DNA of 64,000 bases from Owenia fusiformis (GCA_903813345.2 CAIIXF020000047.1:1-64000); one strand, 5' to 3'; positions 51,701-62,715 are shown, numbered from the stretch's first letter. Notes: generated by a model not told the origin, from the letters alone. Numbers and translations are program-made.

Positions 51701-52532
51701 AATTTTGAAGCAAATCATTTAAATATAGTGTCAGAATCGCAAAAATAAGGAAAAACTATGAATTTGACCTAGATTTTGACCTAGGGATTTTGGTGTCCAA
51801 ATTTTAAAGTTGGGTAGCCTTCGAGGTCCCTTCTTTCATAGGCTTTCATTATTTTAAGCTGTACTTAATCTATATCTCGTATTTTACACTTCAAAAAAAT
51901 CTTTTATCCCATTGACATAACATGGGGCACCAAATTTAGCGATTTTTGAGCTTTCAAAATGTCATAACTTCCGAACCGGAAGTCGGATCGAAATTTGGTT
52001 TTTAGATTCGGATTCCTGAGAAAATTCTGTACTTAATTCATGACTCAAACGTTAAATTTGGAGAATTTTTTATTTTGACCTACTTTTCGGACACCATATC
52101 TCAAAAGTGGGTCAAAATACTTTCTGACGGCAAAAGGCTAACACTATTAGCACACTCTTGGCTACATGTATACAAAATTTCGAAGAATATAATTAATCTG
52201 TAGTGTCAGAATCGCAAAAATAAGGAAAAACTTTGAATTTGACCTAGATATTGACCTAGGCATTTTGGTGTCCAAATTTTTATGAAAAGAAGGTTTTGAG
52301 GTCCCTTTCTTCTATGGGCTTCCATTATGTTTAGCTGTGCTTAGTCTATATCTCGTATTTCACACTTCAAAAAAATATTTTTTCCCATTGAATTAACATG
52401 GGGCACCAAATTTAGCGATTTTTGAATTTTCAAAACGCCATAACTTCTTAACCGGAAGTCAGATCGAAATTTGGTTTTCAGATTCGGAATCCTGCGAAAA
52501 TTTCCTATAAGACTGATATCCTGGACATTGGA
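48741..52532 (+). repeat. 1,896-bp direct tandem duplication, essentially exact
   Basis: 48741-50636 and 50637-52532 match at every position I compared with an offset of 1,896, including the GGATA tract, monomers and hairpin module. Identity continues a little further, to about 52593 where GAGATATC becomes GAGATACC. Other satellite units differ by several percent, so this duplication is very recent or an assembly artefact. Confidence 0.9.
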
Positions 52533-52859
52533 TTCGGAGAACTTTTTTTTGGACCTCGTTTTCGGACACTGATATCTCGAAATCGGTTTGAGATACCAAA
52601 AAACTAAATCGACCCTAGATTTTCTACTTTTTTATGAGGAACACAATGAAAAAAACCCGGATCCAAAATATTGAAGGACGACCGAGAAAATCGAAAAAAG
52701 TGACAAAGTACTGGATTTGACCTAGTTCTTGACCTTTGACCTAGATAAAAAATTGACCCAATTTCCCACCAACTAGATACTGAACCTAAATAAACTGTAT
52801 TATGGTCCTTACTGGATACCTCATAGTTATTGAAAAAACTCCTAAAGAATAATAAGAAT

Positions 52860-53105
52860 AAGAATAAGAAGAATACTGGCAAAAACAATAGACTCCAGAT
52901 TGACATCTGGAGTCTAATAATAATAATAAGAAGAAGAATAAGAATACTGGCAAAAACAATAGACTCCAGATTGACATCTGGAGTCTAATAAGAAGAAGAA
53001 GAATACTGGCAAAAACAATAGACTCCAGATTTTCAATCTGGAGTCTAATAATAAGAATACTGGCAAAAACAATAGACTCCAGATTGACATCTGGAGTCTA
53101 ATAAT
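52860..53105. repeat. Hairpin module array, four units, at satellite end
   Basis: Four units of AATACTGGCAAAAACAAT with AGACTCCAGATTGACATCTGGAGTCT-type stems (loops GAC or TTTCA-like) and AATAAG spacers. This array forms the right edge of the satellite; sequence after 53105 is single-copy within the window. Confidence 0.9.
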
Positions 53106-54869
53106 ATAATATAATTTTATCGAAACACTTATCTGTGTCAAGTTGCCTTGAAGTGTATAAAAATAGCAAGAGGAATCTTGCATCAAAGTGCACATTAAAA
53201 AGCACAATGAACACTTATAATGCCTAAAGAACCTTCACAGATGAAATAAGATGTACATTTACATTCATGGCCATATCTACAAGAATCACAAACGCCCCTC
53301 ACTTTTTATTGGCGTTTTTGAAAACCTTTGAAAGAACGAGGGTATAAAGAGGGTAATTAGTAGCAGGATTAAATATTATAAATTAGTATTCGCATTTATA
53401 TCCTTTACTCACAGTAATATAATTTCCTCACAAACTTTTGATGTTCACCAGTCACGTGTGCAGCAGTTGAATGTCCCTTTTAAACTCCAGTCATGTATTG
53501 CACATTGACCAATCAGAGAGTGAGAAAGATGACAATGATATGATAATGAAAAATATCAGTACCTAACGGTATTGATATGTTAACGTTTACCTTTTCTTGT
53601 CGCTATTCGTACAATGTGAAATGCAATTTCTATTTAACAATTAAAAGATGTCATTATTGTTGATGGATAATCACTACGTACACTTCAGATGTTTTAGGCA
53701 ATTGTTATTATGCATAGGAATCATTTTCTCGAGTGTTTCGTCAACTAGTCGTTATAAGCACTTGAAAAGTACACAAATGCACCTTAATAAATAAACACGC
53801 ACCACATTTAAATAAATACTGTTAGCGATAAACTCCAGTACTATTTTAGATGATTATGGACGATATAATTTCTTCTGAGTTTCCACATCCCCTCATTTTA
53901 CTTTTTAAGACTACCTCGATTACTGGTTGAATTCAATCCACACTCATGCTGGGAAGTCATCTCCTGAAACCCAATCACTGACCCCCCCTGTCATCATAGT
54001 TGGGACACATAAAGATGCTCATAATGTGGTAAGGCCCCACACAAAGTTTGAAGGTAGTATAAGAAACATATAGCTTATTCATTTCATTTTTGTCCCATAC
54101 CACTCCTTTTTATTATACCTAGTACCCAAAATTCCAAAAACACCATACTTCATACAAGATAAAGATGAAATTGTTTGTGTTAGTTCCTCTGTAAATGTAT
54201 GTATCACAATATTATGGATCTTTTGGGAGATAATTTTAATGAGATTTTTTTCATTATACATTATTTTCAAAAATCTCTTCAATCGCCCGAATGCATAATA
54301 GAAGAGTAGAGTACAAAGGAAACAAGAGTATAAGATATTGGAAAGAGTGATATTGGTAGATCAATTGTAAATGTTGCTATCAATTTTGTCATCCCTTGTT
54401 ACTCTAATTCTAGCTTTAAACCACTTTGGTTTATGTTTTTGTCTTACCCAATTTTATCAGAATGAGATAATTGTTTTTATAAAGTTGTTATCATTGATTC
54501 CGAAGTTTAGTTCAAAATGCTACAATTTAATAGAAACATACAGGTATGTAACTGGTACTAAAATACTATACTAGTACTTAAATACTGCAAGATACTCCAT
54601 ATATCATACGTAGTGTAGAACTTAATCTTTTGCTGTTATAATGGCGTTCAAAATTCGAATAATTTAAAAGCTAACACTTTCCCCACATTTTAAAGCCGTG
54701 TCAGATACTTTTTAAATGTATTTCAATTTGTAACCATTTATAGTTGTAACTCCACGTGCGATCAAAACAAAATTAATATTTTGGGGTAATGGAAACTCAA
54801 CACGCTGTCAAATTCATTTATGATTGTAAAATTGCGACACTATTCATCAGCAATTTATTTTCATTTCAG
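53106..54869. other. Non-coding interval, probably intron of the COR-death-domain gene
   Basis: No Roc GTPase motif, leucine-rich repeat or ankyrin exon is visible between the satellite and the COR exon. It ends with a good acceptor, TTATTTTCATTTCAG. A 66-codon ORF at 54371-54574 is not recognisable. Confidence 0.5.
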
Positions 54870-56097
54870 ACTGTCCAGTACATAAACGACTATTTTCACA
54901 AGATAGACACTAACCTCCATAGCAAGGTCTACTTTCGTCATGTTAAAACATACATTGCAGTTGATAACAAATCCGATGACGACCCTGAGTTGAACAGACT
55001 AAAGAAGACAATCGTTCAGCTAGCAGAAGGTCAAGGATTCTGGGGGCAGAAGGTACCTATTAAATGGTTGCTTCTTGAGAAACATCTTCGTGGATTAAAA
55101 GTAGAATCCGAAGATCGAGAGCCAGTGCGCTTTCTTAAGTTTGAAGAAGTCAAAGCGATTGGTTTGAGAGAAGAAATGGACCAGGCATCTGTCACAGCTT
55201 GCCTTGAATTTTATCACTCAGTCGGAGACATGATTTTCTTCAATGAAAACAACCTCTGTGATCTTGTGATTCTTGATCCCCAGTGGCTCATCGATGTTTT
55301 CAAGAGTGTTATAACAGTACCAAAGTTCGACATAGACTCGAGTGAACAGAGCGAGTCTGAAAGAACTGTTTGGGAGATACTGGATAAAGATGGTGTTATT
55401 ATGGAGAAATCAATTGAAACCGTATGGAAGGATCGTTACGCTAAATTATCGATTCCTAGCGATGTTATGATAGATATCATGCAACGATTTGACTTAATTT
55501 GTCCATTTGGAAATAACCAGAGAAGTTTTCAGGAGAAACGACAATTCTTTGTGCCTTGTTTGCTTCCCAAGCCAGAGCCCAGTGACGTTATAAAAAACAA
55601 GCCACTTGCTGTTGGCACGCTTTTCTACACATTCTCTTTCCTCCCTAAAGGGCTCTTTCATCGACTCGTTGCCAAAATCTGCCAAGAGAATAAATGGTCT
55701 TTACATGGCAAATTATACTTTGATTATGCTGTTTTTAAAGTTACTGATCAACTTCATGTGTTGACACTCCTAGCAGAAGAAAATTACCTTGAGTTGAAAA
55801 TTCACCAACTTTTGAAAGAAAGAACGAATCGGAGACAAAATAGCGATATGTGTTTGACGATCCGTGAGGACATCGAGGCAATTCTGAAGTCTGCCATTAA
55901 GATCTATTGTCCAAGTGTCAGCTTTAAGGCATCCGTCAGGTGCAGATGCCTAAATATCCAAGAAGGGCAAAAGTTAGTGCCAATTTCAACGGATGAAATA
56001 AACAGGGGTCACAAACTATGTGATTTTCATACAAATTGTGAGGCTATAGATCTGCAAGATTACAAACCCTGGTTCCAAATGATGGAAGGAAACTATG
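54870..56097 (+). CDS. ROCO-family protein, COR-domain exon
   Basis: A 1,228-base exon. The acceptor is TTTTCATTTCAG just before 54870 (phase 0) and the donor GTAAGT begins at 56098, leaving one base of the next codon. It encodes 409 residues. First come about 35 residues resembling the end of a Roc GTPase (VDNKSDDDPELNRLKK), then the COR dimerisation region: WGQKVPIKWLLLEKHL, LVILDPQWLIDVFKSVI, FFVPCLLPKP and FLPKGLFHRLVAKIC. In ROCO proteins COR follows the GTPase and transmits nucleotide state to downstream domains. The ORF can be extended upstream to an ATG at 54789, but that stretch is intron-like. No Roc exon with a P-loop is visible in the window, so the gene is incomplete here. The next exon encodes a death domain in matching phase. 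Confidence 0.85.
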
Positions 56098-57122
56098 GTA
56101 AGTGTATAGAAACTAAAGTGTAAGTGTACGTACATGTATTTCCAATAAAATTGAGTTCAGACGTAAGTTGGTATGAAATTAAAGTCTGAATAGTTACTTT
56201 TGAATGACCAGAGGAAGGACACCTCGTAAAAAGCACTTAATATATTGCTGCATAACGTTCTTGAATAATAACAACATTCTTTCCTTTTTCGTGACGAACG
56301 AATGACATCGACTGGTGTCCGTGTAATTGTTGTAATACCTTGTTGGTTTGTAATGGTTGTTGCTGAAGTATGAACAAAACAGGAGATTCAGAGGTGACCA
56401 AACTAGATGCGTAAGATGAGATGCAATATAATAATATAGCACTGAATTTAGCAAATGCGAGTAGGTAGTTACCAGTTTCACCACCAGGTGGCTCGCTCGG
56501 GTCAGATAGCATGGCGGGTATAGTAGAAAGTTCCTTTTAACTTAAATTACATCTGTTTGAGTGGTTCAATTTTCATATAGCCCTTGTGTATCGAATAGTT
56601 ATGCAAATTAAAGTATGTCCAGTAAAAGAAAATATTATATGTCCAATACAAGAAAAAATATTTCACTTTTTGTGATTTTGTAATATGGGGTCTATGGGGA
56701 ATCAACCCGAACAAGAAGTCACATTTTCAAAAAAGATTAAATTTTCAAAGTTGATAAACAATTTTCGAAACCATATTTTTAGATGTATTTTTACATGTAG
56801 ATTTCAAATATGACATCACTTTGACTGGATTTTGAATATTTAATGACGTAAATCACGATCATATCTACTCGCATCTAGTCTAATAGACTTAGACGTGCCT
56901 TATTCCTATAAGGGACCTAATATTTGTGTTTGATTTGTAGATAATGTATCAAAGGCCGCGTGTTTCATTTTTAGATATCAACGTTTATTTCTTGGAACTA
57001 TTTCCCAATTTCTTGAACAATGTGCACATGTGTCGTAAGCACATGCACGTGGGAACAACAGGATGTCCCCAAAACTCATGAGAATTTTTCAGAGGGAGAG
57101 AGATACAGGGCATGAATGATTT

Positions 57123-57297
57123 AAGGATTTAAGCCCTGGACTCTGTGCCCTGGACAATGTGAAATGATCATTCCTTGAAAATGTTGCTTTCTAAAATTTG
57201 CACGAGATGCGGAGCATCGAGTGCTAATTGTAGGAAGCAACGTCTGAAAGGAATGGTCATTACACAATGCATCGAGCTGTCTTGGGCTTAAATTCTT
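57123..57297. mobile_element. Palindromic MITE, 175 bp
   Basis: Terminal AAGGATTTAAGCCC is inverted at 57284-57297 with one mismatch. Inner arms also pair (TGATCATTCCTTGAAAATGTTGC against GCAACGTCTGAAAGGAATGGTCA). The target duplication is not clear. Confidence 0.65.
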
Positions 57298-58459
57298 TTC
57301 ACACATTGCAAAATATTTTCTTCCATGTCACCTAAAAGATTCGAAATCACTAAAAAGACATATTTTCAATGACATTTTTTGCAAGGATCAAGTTGGCAAA
57401 CAATCAATTATAGTCTGTTGAGTGAACTTGTCACCTTTGCAACCACATGAGGAATGACTTTGGATGGGTTATTGGAATTTCATGCACAGTGCATTATATC
57501 ATCATGATACACCATGACATCTCATTTCTTCTCAGCCCTGAGATGCCATGATATAATGAGCTTGATTTGGCGATCCAGGAGAGCCCAAAATTGAGGATTT
57601 TTGGGATCTTTCATCCCAGCTCATATTTCATTTAATTGGGGTCATTAAACTTGTGTACACATGCCTGTGCTAATATCTGCTGTTAAATACAATGCCTATT
57701 ATGTAATGTATTGACATTAGGTAAATGATTACATGATAACTATCACACTTATTGACAGTTATAACTCTTCCCATCTGATGTGCTCAGATCACAGAATATG
57801 CCTTATAATATCAGAGCATGTTTCAGGTGAAACAGAAAGATGCTATGAGTATCAGAATGGCATTATATGAATTACTGTGTTCGAATTGGCTGAAATTGGA
57901 CACACCTTGGTTAATTATGTGTGAATGTTCTTTAAAAGTGCGTGTATTGTTAAAGATACTTTTAGGAATAACTCATTTGCGTATAACCCTATGACAGCTT
58001 CTATTTTATACTGCTCAGTGTCAATGCCATCTATGACATATGGTAAAGAAATTTTACAATTTAAAAAAGCGAGTATGACGCACTTGAGGACACGCACAGA
58101 CAAAAAGCCAAACAAATTCAGCAACTTCCATGTTGCGTCCATAATGAAGCTTCACTAGCACAAAGAAGTTAATGTTTTTGTGGTGCATCTTACATTTATG
58201 ATACCAACAGGAAGCTTGTACAAATCACTTTTTATTGTTTAGCTTTTCAGATGGAAAGAAACGTCACTACATTCGAGCCTACACAGCAAATATTAACCAA
58301 TAAATGCAATTTTAAATTTGTTAACGAGGTATAACTTGTGGTTTTTCTTAAACGAATATGTCGTAAATTATGATCTTATGCCCAAAATGTGCTTGGAAGC
58401 GAATCCTTAAATCACGAATAATGCAATATGAAGTAAATAGGTGACACATAATATGTACT

Positions 58460-59035
58460 GTGTCAAGCTCACTCCGTCTATATAAAATGGTACAAGATTC
58501 GATAAAGCCACGCGTATGGTGGCACACTAGCCAAAGTAATTGCAAGCTCTTATCAAGGTGTAAAGAAATTGTGAAATTGTTAACGGGAGTCACGCCTGCA
58601 AATGAGACGATAGTTCATTTTTTATTAGAATGTCCAGAATTGTCAGAAGAAAGAGCTTCAATTAGAGATGTCATGTTTAGAAACGTAGTATTTCATGATC
58701 ATAGTGTGCAAGAGAAGGTAGAAATATTACTTGGTAAGGCAGATCTCCTAAATTTTTGTGAGTACATCCAAATATTGTTTTGCATATGCAATATGCTAAA
58801 TTAATGCTTTGGGATGCAGTTCCGGTGTTCATCGTATTATCCAGATATCCTTCCCTATGTAGTTGCTTATGTTTTTGGCGTTGTGCATATTTTATAACGA
58901 TGTCATGGGTCTATTTTATACTTTCATATTTATTTTCTTATTCTATATACTACATGTTGTAATTTTTAAAATTTAAGATAATTTATGTGCTCATCTTTAA
59001 GGTGGAAATAAAGAAACATAAACATAAACATAAAC
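58460..59035 (+). mobile_element. 3' end of a non-LTR retrotransposon (5' truncated)
   Basis: The ORF 58460-58804 contains KEIVKLLTG and ETIVHFLLECPELSEERAS, the pattern at the C-terminus of invertebrate LINE reverse transcriptase proteins. The zinc-binding CxxC segment normally between these two motifs appears deleted. A ~200-base 3' UTR ends in AATAAAGAAACATAAACATA..., an (AAACAT)n tail. Typical 5' truncation. Confidence 0.7.
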
Positions 59036-59249
59036 TGACACATAAGTTTCAGGCACAGGTTCAAGTTTCAAAATCCACAGACATTATACTTCTACATCGC
59101 CAAATACCCCAAAGTTTTCCGAGAGATACAGTTTACATCACTTTTTGTTAATCTTCTCAGCTATATTAGCAATGTTTTTTTAAAAAATAAATTGAGGGTA
59201 CTTGGTAATCAGTAAATAGGATCATGCATATTTAGCTCAAGTCAGTCTT

Positions 59250-59545
59250 CCTTATTCAAAGTAATTTCCCTGGTTGTCCATTATATGTTGAAACTTGTCC
59301 GGTCACTCTTTATACACCTTCTCGAATAACTCTTAAGCCATTTTCTGTAGAAACAAATACTTTAATGGTCGCTATTCCAGTGTTTGTGGCGTAATATTGT
59401 AATCGTGCAATAATTGTATGACAGCTACACGCCTGAAAACGTCAACACATATTAACCAATTTTTTACCTGTGTGGCAAGTCTAAAGTAAATCAACCCCTT
59501 ATGCCTCCCTCAAAAAAGTCTCATGAGTTCTTGGACACTCTGTAT
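59250..59545 (-). mobile_element. Degenerate mariner/Tc1-superfamily transposase C-terminus
   Basis: On the minus strand, frames give ELFEKVYKE, then FQHIMDNQGNYFE and a stop, resembling the C-terminal CI..QG.YFE ending of such transposases. VQELMRLF lies further upstream near 59510. Stops and frameshifts are present. No TIRs were identified. Confidence 0.35.
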
Positions 59546-60352
59546 TTTTGACTAAGTTGTAAGTTCTACTTTTCATTTTGATTCTTAAACTCAACTCAGA
59601 AATGCATGACTCATAAAATGTTAATGGAATAATAAATGGAAGGTGAAAATAAGCTCTGGTAGCAGAGCAGCAACGCGAGAACCTATGTATACAGTTCCTG
59701 ATTATTAATACATAAAAATAAAGAAAACGTTATTTAACGTGTGTCTCTCGACAAAATTGGTCAGTGGCCATCCCCGGACAGAGCCCTAGATGTAACAATA
59801 CGATTCAGATTCCCGGATGTACATAATACACGGCCGTTCACCTATGGAACACAACTGTATTCGCGCCATCTATAAACTGCAAACAACGTCAATATTTCAC
59901 ACGGTTTCTGTCGCCGATACAATAACTGCTAAACCAGATGAGGAAATTCAAGTTAAAACTCTTGATTGAGTTTTCATGTACATGTTCAAATCGTGATATA
60001 GACCTCAGATCAGGTATTATATCGAATTATTAATACCTTAGGACTAAGCACAAAAGCTATCAAACCTGCAGAAAAACATTTACAAGTGCAAGGCCCGATG
60101 GTTTTTATTCGTCAAAATATTACCTAGTCTTCGGTCTATATTTCTAAATTAAAGAACGGCTTTGCTGCATTTCAATTGGTTGAGAAACTCAATAGACTAG
60201 ATGCGTGTAGAAAATATCTTGATTTATGTCATTAAATATTCAAAATTCAATCAAAGTGATGTCCTTTTTTGAAATCTAGAAATATGGTTTCGAAAATTGT
60301 ATATCAACTTTGAAAATGTAATTGTTTTTGAAAATGTGACTTCTAGTTCGGG

Positions 60353-60566
60353 ATAACATTTCCCAAATATAACTGCCAATCAAATATATGGAATAGGTAA
60401 AGTAAAGAATTACAGAAATATACTGATAGCAAAGTTATCTATTCACAAGTGGTATATTGAAAAATGTGTGAGTAACTTAAATATTTACAGGTCTGGTACA
60501 AAGGTACAAAGATGAGTGTACCAGACCTGTAAATAATAATGTATAACTGAAATAAATGAATAAAAA
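60353..60566 (+). mobile_element. 214-bp insertion with 8-bp target duplication
   Basis: AGTTCGGG flanks it on both sides (60345-60352 and 60567-60574). The opposite inverted arm has the empty site (TTGATTCC/GTTCGGG near 56702 when inverted). It starts ATAACATTTCCC, ends AAATAAATGAATAAAA and contains a perfect 18-bp-arm hairpin, TATTTACAGGTCTGGTAC (60482-60499/60518-60535). The A-rich end suggests a retroposon; an 8-bp duplication also fits hAT. Confidence 0.7.
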
Positions 60567-60934
60567 AGTTCGGGTTGATTCCCAATAGACCCCATGTTAC
60601 AAAATCACAAAAAGTGAAATATGCTTTCTTGTATTAGACAGATAACATTTTCTTTTACTGGACACATTCTAATTTGCATAACTATTAGATACACAAGGGC
60701 TATATGGATATTTTTCCACTAAAACAGATGTATTTTAACTTTAAGGGAACTTTCTACTATACCCGCAATGCTATCTGAACCGAATGAGCCACCTGGTGGT
60801 GAAACTGGTAACTACATGTACCTACTCGCACCTACGTTATTAGAGAAGGGTCATGAATATATTATAAATTATGGAAAATTGCCAGATTATTCATTTTGAA
60901 AGGTTTTAATTTTATTTGCAAATTATCTTTCAAG

Positions 60935-61266
60935 ATATTGGACTGACCGATACTGAGCTACTCGACATTGGCAAGAAATTGGGGAATAAAACTGAAGAGA
61001 TTGCCACTCGGCTTGGTATCAGCAAACCTGAAATGGAAAACATCAAACAGAGTAACCCACATAATGCCGAACCCTGGGGATTCAACATGCTTGTAAAATG
61101 GAGAAACAGACAGGAATCAGATGTAAACCAAAGAAAAGTACTGACCGATGCTCTCAAGCGGGCAGGAAGAGTTGATCTAGCTGATCGAGTTGGGGCCAAG
61201 TGCGGGAGATTTGAGCGCAGATATAAACAAGATAAGGATGTCTGGTATCGGTGTTGTTTATTATGA
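60935..61266 (+). CDS. ROCO-family protein, death-domain terminal exon
   Basis: Last exon. Acceptor TTATCTTTCAAG is before 60935, phase 1, and completes Asp with the final G of the COR exon. It encodes about 110 residues. The death domain covers roughly the first 85: IGLTDTELLDIGKKLG, ATRLGISKPEMENIK, the conserved Trp in NMLVKWRNR, and VLTDALKRAGRVDLADRV. Death domains recruit partner death-domain proteins in apoptosis and immune signalling, and COR plus death domain is a known invertebrate ROCO arrangement. A basic tail (GRFERRYKQDKD) leads to VWYRCCLL and the TGA stop. CCLL fits a CaaX prenylation signal with Leu last. The reading frame is intact. Confidence 0.85.
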
Positions 61267-62324
61267 CTGTTACTAGTGTATAACAGAAAAGGTGACAGAA
61301 ATGTATCATATTTCTACCAATTAAAGATGAATTAAATCATGTCAGAAAGACCAATAATGATGGAGAAAATTGATGTTTTTTCAAATGTTTCGGATATCAT
61401 AACAAACAAGTGTTAAATTGAAAATACATGTAAGCAATTTTGTAAGAAATATGTAATATTTTGTGAGAACTGTTCATAAAACAGGTTGATATTTTAAATA
61501 TATGTGTTCATTGTTCGAATTTGAATGTTTTCAGATTTCAAGGTTTTTTGTGTCACCAACAAAGTGGTGACACGCTGTGGTGGTCTCCGTTTTTGTTGTG
61601 GCGGTGGTTGGTGGTTGGCGATCGGCGGTTTGCGTCTGTAACAAATTCTTACAACGCCCAATAACTTAACAAATACCGTTTAGACTGACTTAATTTTATA
61701 CTTTATTTAAGATTTGACCTTCAATCGCCTTTTCAATGACAAAAAGGTTCTTTCCTGAAAAAATGAATATAATTGTCGTATTCTTTGTTCCCTCTTCAAA
61801 AGAGGAGACGCGAAAGATTTTCCTTATAAGGTCAAAATATTTCCCATGATGCAGTTCGCAGAGGAACAAATTCATACCTCCTTGTTTTCCCCCATTTAAC
61901 ATGGGGGTTTTAAATCGATATATTCGTTCATATTCCCATACAGGAGTACAGAAAAAATTATCAGAAATGGTTGATATACAAAATTGCGTAATTTGTTTGA
62001 TTAAGAACTTTCGAATCACGCAATAACTATACACTACTACGCGAAATGTGTCGTTGGAAAAAATTGACATTGTCCTTTTTGAGGGCTTTTAAGCACACAT
62101 TTTCGTACATTATCGATTAAACACCGAACGACGAAAGGCTTTATTGGATCAGTATTTTCCAAGAAATAACGATATCTTTGGGTTGCGTTTTTCAACACCC
62201 TGTATGTAGGTTTAATCCCAATATGGATCCCTTATGTAATTTATACAGTCTCAACCTAGTATGAAAACTTTACTCTAGTAAGGATTCCCTCTTCCCCAGA
62301 ACAGTAATAATGTCTGATAATGTC
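61267..62324. other. Downstream flank, no gene supported
   Basis: Contains a perfect 8-bp-arm hairpin GTGTCACC...GGTGACAC (61550-61573), followed by a G/T-rich stretch with repeated TGGTGG and GGCGG to about 61640. A 124-codon minus-strand ORF at 61696-62070 has no recognisable domain. Confidence 0.5.
61319..61326 (+). terminator. Possible polyadenylation signal
   Basis: ATTAAA about 55 bases after the death-domain stop. This is a common variant of AATAAA. No canonical AATAAA follows within the next few hundred bases, so the 3' end may lie elsewhere. Confidence 0.35.
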
Positions 62325-62715
62325 AATTTCAATTCAATTTATTTATTTCATAATTCTAATATAATATACACTATAAAAACAAGCCGCTAGACACCCTAGT
62401 GGGTATATAGTGCGGTTTAACAGAAATTCTTAAAATGACATCTAGACTACATACAAAAGAAAGCACTTATATTATGTTACATGTAGGTATATAAAATGGT
62501 ATTAACAATTACTTGAAGGATGTGCAATGCAGAAATGTTACAAAAAATCAGGTACCAGCATAAAATCAACAATACAATATGATATTGGTATTATACATTA
62601 TCGATAGATGAGTAGTTTTTTATATGAAGATTTGAAAATATTTAGAGTGGAGCATTTTTTAATATCATCTGGTAGAGCATTCCAAAGATTAGGACCTTGG
62701 TTGAAAGCTCATGGA
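62325..62715 (-). mobile_element. CR1-like LINE C-terminus and tail (5' truncated)
   Basis: Read on the minus strand, AFNQ then GPNLWNALPDDIKKCSTL and FKSSYKKLL, the standard C-terminal ending of CR1/L2-type reverse transcriptase proteins, stops near 62600. A 3' region follows and ends in an AAATAAATAAATTGAATTGA tail at about 62328-62350. It begins abruptly at about 62715, typical of 5' truncation. Confidence 0.75.

Larger units (their letters stand above)
33913..53105 (+). repeat. 19 kb higher-order satellite
   Basis: Built from recurring modules. (a) GGATA/GGAAG tracts at about 33930-34085, 35090-35290, 36870-37100, 38420-39290, 44455-44645, 47775-47955, 49190-49380 and 51085-51275. (b) One or more monomers of about 470-500 bp headed by CCATAACTTCCGAACCGGAA. 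(c) A block with TTGACCTTTGACCTAGAT and AATTTCCCA. (d) A hairpin module AAATTGAACGAAGTTCAATTT, then GAGTCATCCAGAATAAG repeats leading to the next GGATA tract. Spacing of the higher-order unit varies from 1.2 to 5 kb. Repeated 60-90-codon ORFs (MDEFFNIFFSTLDF..., FQNAITSEPEVGSK...) are shadows of the monomer, end at fixed stops and show no codon-level constraint. Confidence 0.95.
56455..60832. repeat. Large inverted repeat bracketing most of the intron
   Basis: The left arm, 56455-56892, is inverted at 60186-60832. Shared words include TGCGAGTAGGTA, GTTACCAGTTTCACCACCAG, TTTGTGATTTTGTAA and GCATCTAGTCTA. The right arm is longer because of a 214-bp insertion (60353-60566). The arms could be long TIRs of an old DNA element of about 4.4 kb or two opposite copies of a dispersed repeat. 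Confidence 0.8.
56098..60934 (+). other. Intron of the COR-death-domain gene, repeat-filled
   Basis: A 4.8 kb intron starting GTAAGTGTAT and ending TTATCTTTCAAG. Phase 1 on both sides gives GAT (Asp) across the junction. It contains large inverted arms, a palindromic MITE, LINE and mariner remnants and a small recent insertion, each listed separately. No further exon was seen. Confidence 0.75.

Noticed and set aside
54789-54869. ATG at 54789 as the true start of the COR protein
   Set aside because: The stretch is intron-like and ends in a strong polypyrimidine-CAG acceptor; homology begins just after it.
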